Shown in pieces: positions 15,301 to 25,658 of a DNA stretch of 64,000 bases. Source of the DNA: Rhyzopertha dominica (Eukaryota; Arthropoda; Insecta; Coleoptera; Bostrichidae); contig QCXZ01000003.1 in the NCBI GenBank assembly GCA_025024175.1, positions 60,034,023 through 60,098,022 of the forward strand, in the 5' to 3' direction. The position numbers and the translations under genes were made by a program. Numbering within the stretch: the stretch's first letter is position 1; each line of letters starts with the position of its first letter. The notes beneath the pieces were generated by a model. That model did not search any database and was not told where the DNA came from. It saw only the letters and a list, made by a program, of their open reading frames with translations.

Positions 15301-17574
15301 AAGAAAAACTAGTTAAACATAAAGACTGCAGATAGCTCAGCATTAGTAGCTTACACAATTGCATTTCGTTATTTTCTTTATTTTTTGAAATGTTACTAAT
15401 CCTTTTCAAGCACTAATGTCATTTTAGCTTAGTTTTAATGTTTTTTTCTAAAAACTTATAAACAACCACTTGTATAATGAATAAACAATATTCGTGTTTA
15501 TACATAATTCTCTCTATACCAAATTTAACAATCCATCTATTAATAATAATGAATAATACAAAGCATGCAGAAATTGCTACCGTTGCTAACTACATCCATT
15601 GATGAATGAAACAATTACGAGAATCCATTACGCGAGCTGAAATACACTTGCCTTTATATGTGTTAATCTCAAGGCACTTTGTCACCTCAGTAACAGTGAC
15701 AATGTAGCTAGAGGATACAACGTGCTTTGCACTCCATGTAATTATATATAGATCGGAGGACACTAAGTATTATCTGTTGCCTGAAAATTTCTATATAAAT
15801 AAAATTTTTAAAATGCAAAAATGTTTTCCCCTCTCCGGTTGCTAGTGCTATATATCCTCCCCTTAGTACAAATATGCAAAGTTTTTGCCTGTAACATTGC
15901 TCCTTCACCCGGAGGACGGGGCGCCTGTTGAACTTAACGGAGGACACAGCTTAACATGCATCAATATATATATATATATTATTACTTTGTTTAAGATAAT
16001 AATATCTGCATCATCTGACAGTCTGTGTAAGACATGAGACATTGGTAAAATTTTGGATTGGTAGGTAAAAAAAAGCAGGAAATATAATATTTTCCAGGCA
16101 AGAAATACAGTAATCATCAAGTCACCTAGCTTAAATAAATCGATTGTAGATACTTCATATGTAAGATTCCCATATTTATACTCTAAAGGGAAACAGTTAA
16201 TATTAATTAAGAACTTTCTTATTCCATTAAAATATCCGCTAACCAATAAAACATATACTTTTCCGTTGAGTGAGAATTTTATCCGCTAAGTTGACAACAC
16301 TGAACAGATGTCTCTTCTATGAGTCAAACGCGAAATCACGGTAAGTTTACCGTGGCGAAATGCAATCCCACCACACTCCCCACTCTAGCCGGGTCAAGTG
16401 ACGTGCTAGCAATATTTGAATTTGGCGGAAAACTTTAGAGGGCGAAAATAAGACAATATAACACTAGAAATATTTTTTTGTTGCTAGTATCTCACTTCAT
16501 TGGGTCTAGGAAAACCTACAAATGTGTTGCAATAACGATTTGTGATCAAGGGCTACAACCCCATTGTTATCCTTTCATATATGTTTGCCCAGTTGAAAGA
16601 AATTTGCACCTATTGAAACAACATAGTTAGATATATTGCAAACAATGCAAGAAATCTTTCGATTGTCGCAAAATTTATTGGCGGTGAACGAATGCTTTGA
16701 AAAATTCACATGAAGCAAGATGTGCCACATCTGTGGTATCTCACAATACCAAAATGGTTCATAGTAATTTGAGATATAATAATATGCTAGTTATAGAAGA
16801 ACGGAGATAAGAGGCTTCATTTATTTACAAAAAGACAAAACCAAACAAGAAAAAAATCAGTGGCAAAAGTAGAAAATCTTGAAATTTGACCATATTTCTA
16901 CTTTTTTATTTTGTTTATTGGAAAGATATCTTATTGTGTTTTATTTTACAGGTAGAAAAGAACCCTCTCCACCGAAGGAGGTCGCTGCTCCAGAAAATCC
17001 AAAGAGAAAACGTCACAACAAAGACTCAGACTCAGATTTAAATGATGTATTTGGGCCTAAAAAAGCGAAAAATGAGGATAGCAGTCCCCATGTCATCGAT
17101 GATGATTCAGATACAGAGGTGAAGAAGACGACTACTAAGCCACCCGCAAAGAAGATTGTTGACAGTGATGATTCCGATTTTGAAGTTAAGAAAGCTACCA
17201 AGGGCAAAAGGAAGCCCAAGGCTAAAGGTTCTGACGATGAAGTGAAGCCTAAAAAGACAAAACCTAGGAAAAAGAAGGTCAGCGATTCAGAGTCTGAAGA
17301 TGAACTCAAGCCCAAAAAGACAAAACCTAAGAAGAAAAAAGCCAGCGATTCAGGGTCTGAAGATGATTTCAAGCCCAAAAAGACTAAAGGCAAGAAGAAG
17401 AATATAACTGATTCTGAAGACGACAATTTCAGTGAACCCAAGAAAAACACAAAAAAGAAACAGAAAGACAGTGATTCTGAAGATGAATACCAACCACTAG
17501 TGAAATCTAGTAGAACTGGAAGAAATGTAAAGCAGGCTAAGTACGTATTTGATAACTCAGATGAATCTGATTAG
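53..17574 (+). CDS. Top2: DNA topoisomerase II, C-terminal part (5' end outside window)
   Basis: Top2 is the ATP-dependent nuclear enzyme that passes one DNA duplex through another to relieve tangles and supercoils. Only the end of the catalytic core and the C-terminal domain are here. Exons: 53-387, 2599-2858, 2927-2944, 3086-3247, 7298-7787, 16952-17574, with the stop at the last codon. All junctions are GT-AG and phases agree (1, 0, 0, 0, 1). The first exon holds the conserved core segment with LSNQARFI and a KRGYSPDP motif; exon two holds the YLLGMSMWMLT block that matches the vertebrate YLLDMPLWYLT helix. The tail is a disordered acidic/basic domain, as expected for the nuclear-localisation and chromatin-binding end. 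The ATPase, TOPRIM and catalytic tyrosine lie upstream of the window. Introns of about 4 and 9 kb carry a Penelope remnant and a foldback element. Family assignment is very sure; the exact C-terminal splicing is inferred from sequence alone. Confidence 0.95.
388..2598 (+). other. Top2 intron, no recognised element
   Basis: AT-rich intron. A slightly GC-richer block at about 1885-2050 and short ORFs (for example 579-854) show no recognisable family. Confidence 0.6.
2599..2858 (+). CDS. Top2: Top2 exon: C-gate end segment
   Basis: The acceptor is TATTGTAG and the donor CAG|GTAAAC. The exon completes a split codon (phase 1) and encodes the conserved YLLGMSMWMLTEERKNELL stretch, followed by LWRDDLDAFIEKLEEVEE. 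These match the Top2 family in order and spacing. This is the last well-conserved block before the variable tail. Confidence 0.94.
2927..2944 (+). CDS. Top2: Top2 18-nt microexon
   Basis: A six-codon exon (EVKKPG) lies between ATGCAG and GTAAGT. It is in phase 0 on both sides, so including or skipping it keeps the frame. The strong flanking sites support it, but there is no transcript evidence here. Confidence 0.7.
3086..3247 (+). CDS. Top2: Top2 exon: basic linker of the C-terminal domain
   Basis: The exon lies between TTTTGCAG and GTGAGT, 54 codons, phase 0. It encodes PKKKMLHIETMPSPQARRIA, which resembles the family's TEVLPSPRGQRVIPRI block, then a lysine-rich stretch. Its last 26 nt and the donor are duplicated in tandem immediately downstream. 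Confidence 0.9.
3222..3305 (+). repeat. 42-bp tandem duplication spanning a Top2 splice donor
   Basis: Two head-to-tail 42-bp units (3222-3263 and 3264-3305) each contain the end of the exon coding KKENIAEE, its GTGAGT donor and a T run. The unit is a multiple of three and open, so use of the second donor (GT at 3290) would add 14 in-frame codons. Identity of the two units suggests a recent event or local assembly duplication. Confidence 0.9.
3306..4310 (+). other. Top2 intron segment, nothing recognised
   Basis: AT-rich sequence with one N near 4184. The small ORF at 3678-3863 has no recognised homology. Confidence 0.5.
4311..5320. mobile_element. Foldback element, ~1.0 kb
   Basis: The ends are inverted copies: TATACAGGGTCC at the left and its counterpart TATACAGGATCC read on the other strand at the right. 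Each arm is about 400 bp and diverged. The centre (about 4770-4910) is a second, smaller palindrome around GAAACCCTG. A simple TTTTA-rich tract at 4550-4605 lies in the left arm. No coding capacity was seen. It is a non-autonomous foldback-type element in the Top2 intron. Confidence 0.8.
5931..5979 (-). ncRNA. Hammerhead ribozyme motif in Penelope 3' repeat
   Basis: On the - strand: stem I AAGCCA/TGGCTT, core CTGAAGA (5973-5967), stem II ACCGC-TTG-GCGGT, core GAAA (5950-5947), minimal stem III AT...AT with a 6-nt loop, then U at the cleavage position. All invariant core bases are present. Stem II has an extra base next to the core. It lies about 100 nt 3' of the GIY-YIG stop, the position known for PLE ribozymes. 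Confidence 0.75.
6075..6830 (-). pseudogene. Penelope RT C-terminus plus GIY-YIG endonuclease, broken
   Basis: Read on the - strand, the first part gives the RT-tail signature (a PLLDLKISRKKYG-like run, then TFDIYGKPTHTDNYI), and the second gives GIYEIKCCNCPKKYIGQ, the GIY...YIG signature, followed by the conserved helix and an EVIYIKHN motif. At least one stop or frame change and one N interrupt it. The palm/finger RT motifs are missing, so the copy is 5'-truncated and dead. Confidence 0.85.
6828..6876 (+). ncRNA. Degenerate hammerhead motif in the opposite Penelope repeat
   Basis: This is the inverted partner of the motif at 5931-5979. Stem I (AAGTCA/TGGCTT with a G-U pair), stem II, GAAA and stem III are kept, but the core reads CAGAAGA, with U4 changed to A. 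That change is expected to abolish cleavage. Confidence 0.6.
6946..7297 (+). other. Top2 intron end, nothing recognised
   Basis: No repeat or gene is recognised between the Penelope remnant and the next exon apart from the acceptor region. Confidence 0.5.
7298..7787 (+). CDS. Top2: Top2 exon: acidic/serine-rich C-terminal domain
   Basis: The acceptor is CCTTCAG and the donor TAG|GTGAGT (ends phase 1). It begins GEKDEFDSMIQSRKTLADKL, a charged segment typical of the insect Top2 tail, then a low-complexity serine/acidic stretch with many potential CK2 sites (SDDEEDNDSSEGE). One N lies near 7415. Confidence 0.9.
8478..8525. repeat. Short dispersed repeat, inverted copy at 32250-32298
   Basis: The segment around TTTTTTATTGCAGAATATGA and GAATCTACATAAAAAATA matches, on the opposite strand, the segment near 32.25 kb (TGTAGATTCATATTTTGCAA). 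Family unknown. Confidence 0.6.
10507..10665 (+). mobile_element. tRNA-derived SINE fragment
   Basis: It contains the 3' half of a tRNA-like head (GAGTTCAAATCTCGGTCAAG, with the B box) followed by the family tail (TTTTTCATTTC, TTCAGGCTGTAATTAA). Just upstream, GTGCTCTACCACTAA is the A-box half in inverted orientation, so this copy is rearranged. Same family as 21051-21199 and 52050-52296. Confidence 0.7.
10671..10693. repeat. (TA)n microsatellite
   Basis: About 11 TA units directly follow the SINE tail. Confidence 0.9.
16952..17574 (+). CDS. Top2: Top2 last exon: repetitive basic/acidic tail
   Basis: After the TTTTACAG acceptor the exon restores the frame and runs to TAG. It contains several copies of a roughly 20-residue unit alternating SDSESEDE with KPKKTKPKKKK. 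This mixed-charge tail is the region that differs most between Top2 orthologues and usually holds nuclear localisation signals. The last residues end NSDESD. Confidence 0.93.
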
Positions 17575-17677
17575 GTATTAATTTAATGTAAGTTACTGTA
17601 TTATTTTAATTTTTGTGTAAATTATAAGTTCTGTTTTACCAACATACTCCATGTGTTTTAAGTTTCGTCTCTTTTTA

Positions 17678-17683
17678 AATAAA
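17678..17683 (+). terminator. Polyadenylation signal of Top2
   Basis: AATAAA lies about 100 nt after the stop codon and is followed by a GT/T-rich stretch. It is the first canonical hexamer downstream of the gene. Confidence 0.7.
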
Positions 17684-17854
17684 TTTTCGTAAGTGTATTT
17701 ATTTATTGTATATTAAATATTCCTCTGTCTTGTCCTCCTCATAAAATAAAAATAATCTCATAGGTTTTTTAAATAGTCACAGAACAAATTTAAAAGTAAG
17801 ATGTATTTAAGGGGAATTCAACCTTGTAGCAAGAATTAGTGCACTATTTTTTTC

Positions 17855-18520
17855 TAATGCCAAGCTTTCATATTTATTTGATACATCATCAGGGCTCACT
17901 ATAATACAAGGTACAGCTTAAAATTAATTTCTTAATATGTAAATTCTTATATTACTTACAGAAATTTGAGATTATATTCTTTAAACAGCAAAAACCAATT
18001 TATCATGTGCTAAACAGAAAATGTCAGTTTTTATGATGTCCGATGTACCAATACCTTACTAGTTTTAAAATCCTAGTTTATAACCACACAGCAAAACCTA
18101 CTAATTATTAGAGCCCTGCCATACTTCTTGTGATAGCAAATACATGCATATATTGCTTAAATTTTGAATGTCTGCTTTTTTGTGGATTGCATTGTTTATT
18201 TTTTGTATATGATAAATTTCTAACATTAACCTTTGTTGGTATTTCTTTTAATGTTCAGAATTTTGATATGATTCCAATATACTCAATGTGAATTATTTAA
18301 AACATATGTAATGCTAATGCACAATTATCTTTTTCTTTGTGGTGATATCACTCTTGTGTAATGTATTTCTACTTTGAATCCATTGTGTTGTTTGTCTAAC
18401 ATTCTTACTATTACAACTCAAACTGTGTTACATTTACCAGTAACTTGGCAGGACATCTAAGAAAGATATTAACTTCAGCTTCCAACAAAAACATTTATTA
18501 CATTAAAGATTCATTCACCT
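17855..18520 (-). mobile_element. Penelope-like element remnant (old)
   Basis: On the - strand around 18480-18140, fragments in shifting frames match the end of a PLE protein: CPAKLL..., then QRLMLEIYHIQK and NNAIHKKADIQNLS, the usual C-terminus after the GIY-YIG domain. Many stops and shifts mark it as old. It lies just downstream of the Top2 poly(A) signal. Confidence 0.7.
17856..17899 (-). ncRNA. Degenerate hammerhead motif of the old Penelope remnant
   Basis: On the - strand the core CTGATGA (17892-17886), GAAA (17869-17866) and an AGCT stem III are spaced as in hammerheads. Stem I has only three solid pairs and stem II is poor. Its place 3' of a PLE C-terminus is the main support. Confidence 0.4.
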
Positions 18521-18739
18521 TTGCTGAAATAGTTAATTACGTGTAGATACCACTAGATCATGAAATGATATCTCTGGATGTGGTAAATTTGTATGGTATG
18601 GTTGAAGGTCATTAAACTTTTACAATTTAAGTTATTTTTTGTAAATATCAAGAACGTTTTATGTTTATTGGTTTTTGTTATTTTTACTTTTATTAGATTA
18701 CTTAATTGATTATTAAGGTTAACGAAATTTTGAATTTAT

Positions 18740-19037
18740 AAGATAGTCAAGTGAGTATAGCGACTAGCGACAATGAGTTTTTCCTTTCATTAAAAAGAAG
18801 TAAGGCATACATGATAATGGCAAATAAAGAAGACAGAAGTTAGCATCTAACTATGAAGTAATATTTATTATAAAGGGCAAGGTAAAAAAAATCACTTATT
18901 TGTGAAATATTATCTGCAAATATTTGTTTGGGCACCCACTATGCCATTTTTAAAGAATTTACCTACGCTTTTAATCTGGCTCTTCACTTAAGACTATACC
19001 TAAAAAAAAGAAATTTTTAGGTGGCGGACTCTGTATT
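18740..19037. mobile_element. Half copy of the 4.3-kb foldback element
   Basis: It matches the right arm of the element at 4311-5320 (CATACATGATAATG, GGGCACCCACTA, CCTAAAAAAAAGAAA) and ends TGGCGGACTCTGTATT. The other arm is absent. Confidence 0.7.
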
Positions 19038-20018
19038 AGAAAAATTAACATTGATCCTAAAAATGTCCACTGTTGCTGGCGAATTACAGATCTAAGCTAA
19101 CCTAATAGGTCATATGAGTATAAGTCTGACTTTTTTTTAATATAACCTAATTTTATTTCAAGGAAAAAATAGCCTCACCAAAAACAGGTTTGCAGTTTTT
19201 TTACTATAATCAAGAAACAAAGAAAAGTATTGACCTCTGCTTTTCAAATTTATTTTGCCTAATGAGCTATAACACCTAACAAAAAAGTCTATAGTGTTTC
19301 ATTTCATATTTTTAAGATTTTTGAGGAAATATAAAATGTTTATAATTAACGCCTCCCATTGTCAAATAGTTGCAATAAATGAGTCGTTTTTAATTATATT
19401 GAAAACTATAAGATTCACTTTAAAATTAGCCATCACTCGTTAAATTTTTTGGTTGAACAATACTTGAGTTATGCCATTTTGAAGATTTGAATCTTCTATC
19501 CCTCCTGATGTTCCTGTCATAGCAACTAGAAAGAAAAAGTTGAAACAAAATTTATTTAAAAATAAGCATAAATTATAATGAGTTTATTTTAGAACAACAT
19601 TATATTGCAACCTTTTGAAATGATTTTTTAATATGTCATATTAAATGCACCACCTAGCAGCAAAGTTACATATTTTAAATAAAATCTGAGTGGCCACATT
19701 TGTTTAAAAAAATTTTACCGTTAGATCCTAGCACGATTAATTTGCAAGATTCAGCCGCTGTCTGGCCTTAACTGATTACCCTGTATATAATTTTCACTAG
19801 TAGTCTCTGTCTTGTTCTGCAACAACCATGAAACTCGGCTGAAGATAATGGCAGGATTTTGAAACAAACAGGTGTAATTGGAGGAAGCATTTCTAAATGT
19901 TTCTCATTTGTTTTATTCTCCCCAAAAATAAATTCTCAAGAATTTTACATCACTATTTGGTATTTTAATGTACACATTATACATAAAAAAATAAACAAAA
20001 ACACAATTTTTTACCCTA
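19038..20018. other. Intergenic region between Top2 and TMEM223
   Basis: No gene seen. A piece near 19790 carries an ACCCTGTATAT end like those of the foldback families. Confidence 0.5.
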
Positions 20019-20024
20019 TTTATT
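20019..20024 (-). terminator. Polyadenylation signal of TMEM223
   Basis: AATAAA on the - strand begins 18 nt after the stop codon. Confidence 0.6.
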
Positions 20025-20041
20025 TAAATTATTTACAGTTA

Positions 20042-20740
20042 TTATGTAAATGCTCGTCTCAATCCAGCCGTGTGATCAAAAAGTTTCTCATTCTTAAATT
20101 CACCACGCATATCAAGCAAATAATGCAGATAACGCCCCTTGACTTTTATTGGCAACGAAGATGTGGCACGTGTTCTCATTTCCTTGCAAGATACATTTTC
20201 CAGCGGCACAGTCATTATTCGGTTTGTACCAAACGGAGTGTAAGTAACCAAACTCACCTTATTGCCGCCTTTGTGGAGAATCAGGTACCTAACTGATCTT
20301 AATGTGTACATCCAAGCAACCGTTAATATACCATATCCTGAATTTTTCCTCATTAATTATATTATGTCGACCCAAATGTATGAAAAATACTTACCAAGCA
20401 TGAAAGAAGAAATTGTTATAGCGTACTTATATTTTGTGTCACCCAAGTTAATTTTTTGCCACCACGATGCATTGCTGTCTTCTGAGACAGGAACGTCTCT
20501 TAACGTTTCGAATGCTGTTAGGGACAAGTATGTCCAGAAACCAAATTGGCACACAGCGCATATGTTCAAATATTTGAAAAACTTTGGGCTGTCATACTTA
20601 TACAGTATAACGTCTTTCGCAACATTTGTGTTTATATCAACGGCGGTACTGGATGATCTCTTTAAACTAAACAAATTCCTTTTTATAAAAACACCTACAT
20701 TCCTCAGCCAGTGGGTATTCTCAATTAGGAAAACTGTCAT
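20042..20740 (-). CDS. TMEM223: Transmembrane protein 223 (mitochondrial)
   Basis: Exons 20740-20395 and 20337-20042 join across a 57-nt GT-AG intron; the sum is 642 nt, 213 codons plus stop. The N-terminus is basic and without acidic residues for about 30 positions (RNVGVFIKRNLFSLKRSSS), as in a mitochondrial presequence. Two hydrophobic segments follow: one at KYLNICAVCQFGFWTYLSLT and one across the splice junction (SSFMLG|YGILTVAWMYTLRSVRYLI). The C-terminal half (HKGGNKVSLVTYTPFG..., IKVKGRYLHYLLDMRGEF) is the conserved soluble part. In human cells TMEM223 is a mitochondrial inner-membrane factor linked to cytochrome c oxidase assembly. The start is the first Met of the open frame. It converges on Top2, with about 2.5 kb between stop codons. 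Confidence 0.88.
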
Positions 20741-21050
20741 TATGACGATTTATAAAATCGTAATTACATTAAACATTATTTATTATACTTTTTAGTTATT
20801 TTCGACGCTGCTTTTGCTTGTCGTTCTCGTTTAAGGGTTACAAACTTACAAACTTATTGTGGAAAAAGTGAGGTTAGAATGAACTGTTACTGTCACAGTG
20901 ACAAAGAGAATGCAGCGTTGCCTACTATACTTGTTACATTTTGCAAATAGTAATTTTTGCAATCAGAAACTGTTCAAAATAATAGTTTGAGTATATCTAT
21001 TTTTTGAAAAAGAGCTATTCATTAANTTTAGCACAATCATATTTTCTAGT
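20741..21050 (-). other. Upstream region of TMEM223
   Basis: Probable 5'UTR and promoter area. A short palindrome GTCACAGTGAC lies about 155 nt upstream of the ATG. No clear TATA box was identified. Confidence 0.4.
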
Positions 21051-21199
21051 TACTACCTGAATTGAGTTCTTATGAACATGAATGATATTTTTTAATGGGT
21101 TTTACAGGCATACGAAGAAATGAAAAACCCATTAAAAAATATCATTCATGTTCATAAGAACTCAATTCAGGCAGTAATTAACTTTCACTCTATATAATA
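21051..21199. mobile_element. SINE tail inverted dimer with 12-bp target-site duplication
   Basis: Two near-perfect arms of about 55 bp (ACCTGAATTGAGTTCTTATG and its complement) form a palindrome around a short spacer. The arms are the tail of the tRNA-derived SINE without the head. The insert is bounded by direct repeats ATATTTTCTAGT at 21039-21050 and 21200-21211. Confidence 0.8.
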
Positions 21200-21211
21200 A
21201 TATTTTCTAGT

Positions 21212-22464
21212 CTTTTTTTTGTATATCGGAAACCATGCATGAGAATGAGAAATCATCAGTTTCCGATAAGAATCAGCAAGGGGGTAAAATAAACAAACAC
21301 AAATAAAAAAATACTTACACCTGGAAATCGGTGCCTGAGAAATCATTTACACTTTCACATTTGAGTTAAAGCCATATTTTCTACAGTACAGCTAAAAAAG
21401 AAATTAAATGGAATCATGTCTGGTGACCTAGGAGGTTAGTGGGTAGGGTCATTTATTCCTATTCATTGTTTATTAAAAATAGTACTAACAAGTCAATAAG
21501 TACGTCTTTAATTGATTTCCACAGATTTTCCTACCTATAAGGCAGAATTTCAGTCATAAATTCCATGTACTCTTTTACCAAGGTATAAAGGGTATAAAAG
21601 AATGGGCCCACAATTCTGGAAGCAATAAAATTGCAACAATATTAAAACTGAAATGAATTTATGCAGCTGGTGAATCTACTAACAAAAGATTTTCTCTTGA
21701 CTAGTACCTACTGATGGTTCTTCCTATTGTACATTCTGCAATTTGAGAAATCTGACTCGTCTATTTATAAAACATAACAAAAGCTATTATGGTGGTATAA
21801 GTTAAAATGCCAGTGGTAAAAAAACGGCTCATCTCAATAGATCCTGTGAATACTACATAAGACAAAGTAGTCTTTGAAAATATCTCGTATCAAATTATCA
21901 TGGTAGGCTTCAAAATATCCAATAACTCAAATCTCTTTGGCTTTGCTTATTTCGAAATTATTCTTTACCCTTGTTTTGGTAAAAAACCTCAATGTTTGTA
22001 AATTTGCGGTGAAATCTCAGAAAATATTGCTTGAGCTATTGAATGCGAGATGGATATAATTAAACATAGTATTCTTTTGTTCTTAAAAATAATTTTTTGC
22101 ACACTAAATAAGATTCCAACTATTATATTTTTGTACATAAGTGAAAAACATTTTTTAAAATTAATTAATACACTACAATTTATAAGCTCAAACTATGGAA
22201 AATCACACTTTAATTTGATAATTTGTTTTCCAGTTTTCTAGATAGTTCTAGTTCTCCAATTTATCGCTTAAATTATCAATACCATGTTGTTTTCTTGGTC
22301 TAAAATTTTATTTTGTAAACTTTTAAATTTTAAGCTTTAACAAAAAACAGCATAATGTGAAGGCGTTTTTATTCTTCAAAGTCTGAGAATTGTTTCATTT
22401 TTGTTATAATTTGGAACTTTCAATGGTTACGACAGGAGTCTTGACATTAAGGGTTTCAAATAAT
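21212..22464. other. Intergenic, nothing recognised
   Basis: AT-rich DNA without a recognised gene or repeat. Confidence 0.5.
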
Positions 22465-23345
22465 TTGTTTAATTACTTCCACATCCAACGGATGGGAAGT
22501 ATTGTATCGCGAAAAAAATTATCAAAAATTTTTATTTGCTTATTCGCTTTAAAATGGCCGAAAACGCAAAAAAACAAAATTTGAGCAAAAAAAAATGTCG
22601 TCTGTGTGTCTGTGGTTTTGTTTGTATACACGATAACTTTCGAAAGACTTAATATATGAACTTNAAATTTGGTNAGCGTATTAATCTCAACTACCCAAAG
22701 CGACCTATTGTTTGTGGGGTAAGTAGGATATCGGGAAGGGGGTGAAATTGGGGGGTAACTACCGTTTTTGCAAATTATTTTTTATATTTTTTTCGCTTTA
22801 CTATGTGATTAGTAGTATAACTGCAAGTATTATTCGCTCTTATAAATTTTCGGTGCAGCAAACTGTTTAGAAGATATTAGCAAAAAAGCGTCACTTAAAG
22901 AAAACGGTTTTTCATAAATATCTCCAAATATATTTAATATATTCAAAAAATGAAAATGCCATCAGATAGGAAATAAAATTTCTCACAAAAAGTGTCTTAG
23001 AAAATTTATTCAAAATTTTGACATTTTCGAAATATTTCCAAAAAACCTATTTTGGTCCCTGCTCGTACGATTTTTTTAAATTTTAGTATTATATACAAAA
23101 TCAAATTTCTGATCAGAAAGCACTCTTGTGATTTTTTTGTCAAGTTAATAATTTTCGAGTTATTTGAAAAAAAACCTAAATTAAAATTTATATATTTTTG
23201 CTATCACAAGAACTTTGTCTTAGAAAAAATGTGTTGAGAGACAAAATGCTCAAAATCTGATTACTAATCGTACAGTATAAAAAATAAAAACGTAAATGTA
23301 ATTTTGACAAATGGATGTGGAAGTATTGATTCAATTTGCAGCGGT
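22465..23345. mobile_element. ~0.88-kb dispersed non-coding repeat, uninterrupted copy
   Basis: It matches 47305-48630 along its length, including ends near CTTCCACATCCAACGGATGG and TGGATGTGGAAGTATTGATT. ACTTCCACATCCA and its complement form a 13-bp near-terminal inverted repeat. No coding potential. This copy carries the empty site for the hAT MITE in the other copy. Confidence 0.8.
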
Positions 23346-25409
23346 TTTTTTTTCTGATGGCATAAAGTGGATTAATTTGGGACCAGGCCATTAGAAATTT
23401 AAAGATAGACAATAATAATATTTATTATAAACACAAGCTACATAACCAGTTCTTTAGCGATGGTCAACAACAAAATAAAAATAATCCATTTATTATCATT
23501 TGTACAGCAGCTTTTTACACATGTTAAATCAATGTCAGTACAGTGACTTAATGTGCAACACCTGTTTACTAAAATAAATCACATACTCATAAAACAATAG
23601 TAATAACAAAGAAGAAATAAATCACGATGGGAATTAAGTATTTTAACATATATTTATTTACAATAAGAAAAATATATCTGAATATCTCTGGTTCACACAT
23701 TTGCATGATTCACCTATATATCTGGGTATACATATTTGTTAACAGTGGATAATAACTATACAAGGTACATTTCTTCACTCATAGAGTAACAGAAAAGTTT
23801 TCGAAACATCCTCTATTGGAAAGCTCATTACCTATTATCTTTAAACAGCCCGTTCTACAAAACAGGTTGGTTGTACTTTGATGAACAGCAATGTATCTGC
23901 ATTACTAGGTATACTTCTATGCAACAAATCACATGCAAGCTCAAGACAGACGGGTCGATAAAATCACAGCTGTATCACAGATTTCGTCCGTCTGAACCTA
24001 AACCTTTCAAAAACTTGAGGTTATTGGTCAGCAACAATCAAGAATTTTGCAATTTATTGGACTAGAATGAAAATGTTTCCTCTACCTAGTAAAAAAATTA
24101 AGCACATATACCGACTTGTTAATTGGATGTAATGATTGTATTTTCACTGGAAAAATTCTATCGAAACTAGAGACTTGATGCAATTTTTCAGGAACTGTGA
24201 AAAGAAGGAAACTGGAACAGCAGTTTTCTTGTTTTCAACAAAGAAGTTTTGTTTTTATAATCTCTATAATGAAAGAACTAATTATACCTATTAGATGTTA
24301 TGAGTCATAGCTGCGTGATTCAATACAAATAAGCAAATTTAATTATTGGCTATATTGGAAGCTCCTTTTATATTGTGTATAAAGAAATGTAAATCGATTA
24401 ACATATCAGCTGGATAATAAACTTAATATTGTAGAACCTGGCGAAATGGGAGTATGCAACATTTTGAATGAGTCAAAATAGTGGAAATTAAGGTAAAATA
24501 AATTTGTGAGCAACAGACAAAACTATTCTTACAGGACAGGTCATGATTTTTTTTTTAATTTTTAAATTCTTGCTAATGGGTGGGAAATCTAGTAATATAT
24601 TATTTCACACCAGAACAAAGGTGGGTTAAACATTTCAGTCAGTGATCATAGATAGATGGCGATAGCTCCATCACCTTTGTGCTGAATAATGGAACTGCAT
24701 TAAAACAGCATCCTTGAAGATACAGCTTGTCAAAGATTTAAAAATTTAAGCTTTTTTTTCGAATGAAATCTTGTTTTACCACAAGCAAGCATGCATATTC
24801 TCATAAGGTGACAGTTTGGGTGACCATGTCCTCAAATGGTAGAATAAAATGATTTTGCACACACGAGACATTTCAATTGCTCCAAATTTAAAAAATACGG
24901 CTTTGCATAAAACAGTCAATGCTTTTGAAAATCTTAGGACTAAATATGAGGAATTCCTAAGAAATGACTTTCTTGTTCATGCAGAAATTTATGGTCCTCC
25001 ACGCACTTTTTTTTTAAGTTCAATTTAAAAAAATCTCACCTCATATTTTGGTTATATACAGGGTGTCTTGTCTTCATTTAGTTATGATACTTACATGATT
25101 TGTGCCTGAGAGAACTAGAAACACTTTTTGTTAAATTTATTTGCCCAATTATTTTAGTAGGATTTGTCTCTTAAGCTAAAGAAAAAGAGGATAAATAAAA
25201 ATAAGCCTTTTTTCTTTGTTGTGATATCATTTCATAAATTGTGGCATGATAATAGCAGAACCTTGATTCAAAATGTTGCATCACACTGATTCCTTCCGTG
25301 GAGTATTGCAAGTATTGCAGCAACTTAAAAGTTTTCTTAATATAGCGAAAAATAAACCGCTAGTGTTCTTAACCCCGTTAAAAACTCACAGTCAACACAA
25401 GAATCACCA
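23346..25409. other. Intergenic, downstream of the RBR ligase
   Basis: No gene recognised. It probably holds the 3'UTR of the - strand ligase; a possible AATAAA on the - strand is at 25136-25141. ATATACAGGGTGTC at about 25055 is an isolated foldback-type end. Confidence 0.5.
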
Positions 25410-25658
25410 TCATGAAGTGTCACCAGTAAATTCGTCTTCGTTGTCTAATTTGCTAGTGCCGGCGTTGCACACGCGACACTTACAACACACTATACACGGA
25501 GCTGCCAGCAGCAGCAGAGGCGACGCCGCCAGCAGCAGTATACCGAAACCTGCAAATATACCGATCACCTGAGTCCTGTGCCAGATAACGGACGCTCGCG
25601 AGTGTCCCAGCTTGTTTTTGCACGGACCCTTGTCGTAGTGACGCAGCAGAAAGTCATC
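25410..25658 (-). CDS. RNF144: RBR ligase last exon: RING2 end and membrane anchor
   Basis: Starts [16 protein letters not shown] and encodes the hydrophobic segment [20 protein letters not shown], then a short cysteine-rich and acidic tail ending at TGA. The junction LD|DDF reproduces the family sequence exactly. Confidence 0.93.
   Translation of the reverse strand, partial: DDFLLRHYDKGPCKNKLGHSRASVIWHRTQVIGIFAGFGILLLAASPLLLLAAPCIVCCKCRVCNAGTSKLDNEDEFTGDTS

Larger units (their letters stand above)
7788..16951 (+). other. Long Top2 intron (9.2 kb)
   Basis: Mostly unique-looking AT-rich DNA. It contains a partial tRNA-derived SINE (10.5-10.7 kb), (TA)n tracts at 10671-10693 and about 15963-15979, and a short repeat at 8478-8525 that recurs inverted at 32.25 kb. 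Two stretches next to the (TA)n tracts share the string GTGTCCTCCGTTAA (one inverted), suggesting an unclassified repeat. No further exons recognised. Confidence 0.6.

Noticed and set aside
15905..16246. 113-codon - strand ORF in the long Top2 intron
   Set aside because: Composition and overlap with a (TA)n tract suggest chance; no recognised domain.
17013..17450. 145-codon - strand ORF opposite the Top2 tail
   Set aside because: Shadow of the low-complexity Lys/Ser/Asp repeats.
19840..19875. CTGAAGA...GAAAC on the + strand resembling a hammerhead core
   Set aside because: Stem II has at most three pairs and no stem I was found.
20262..20795. 177-codon + strand ORF opposite TMEM223
   Set aside because: It is antisense to both TMEM223 exons and the intron and has no family signature.
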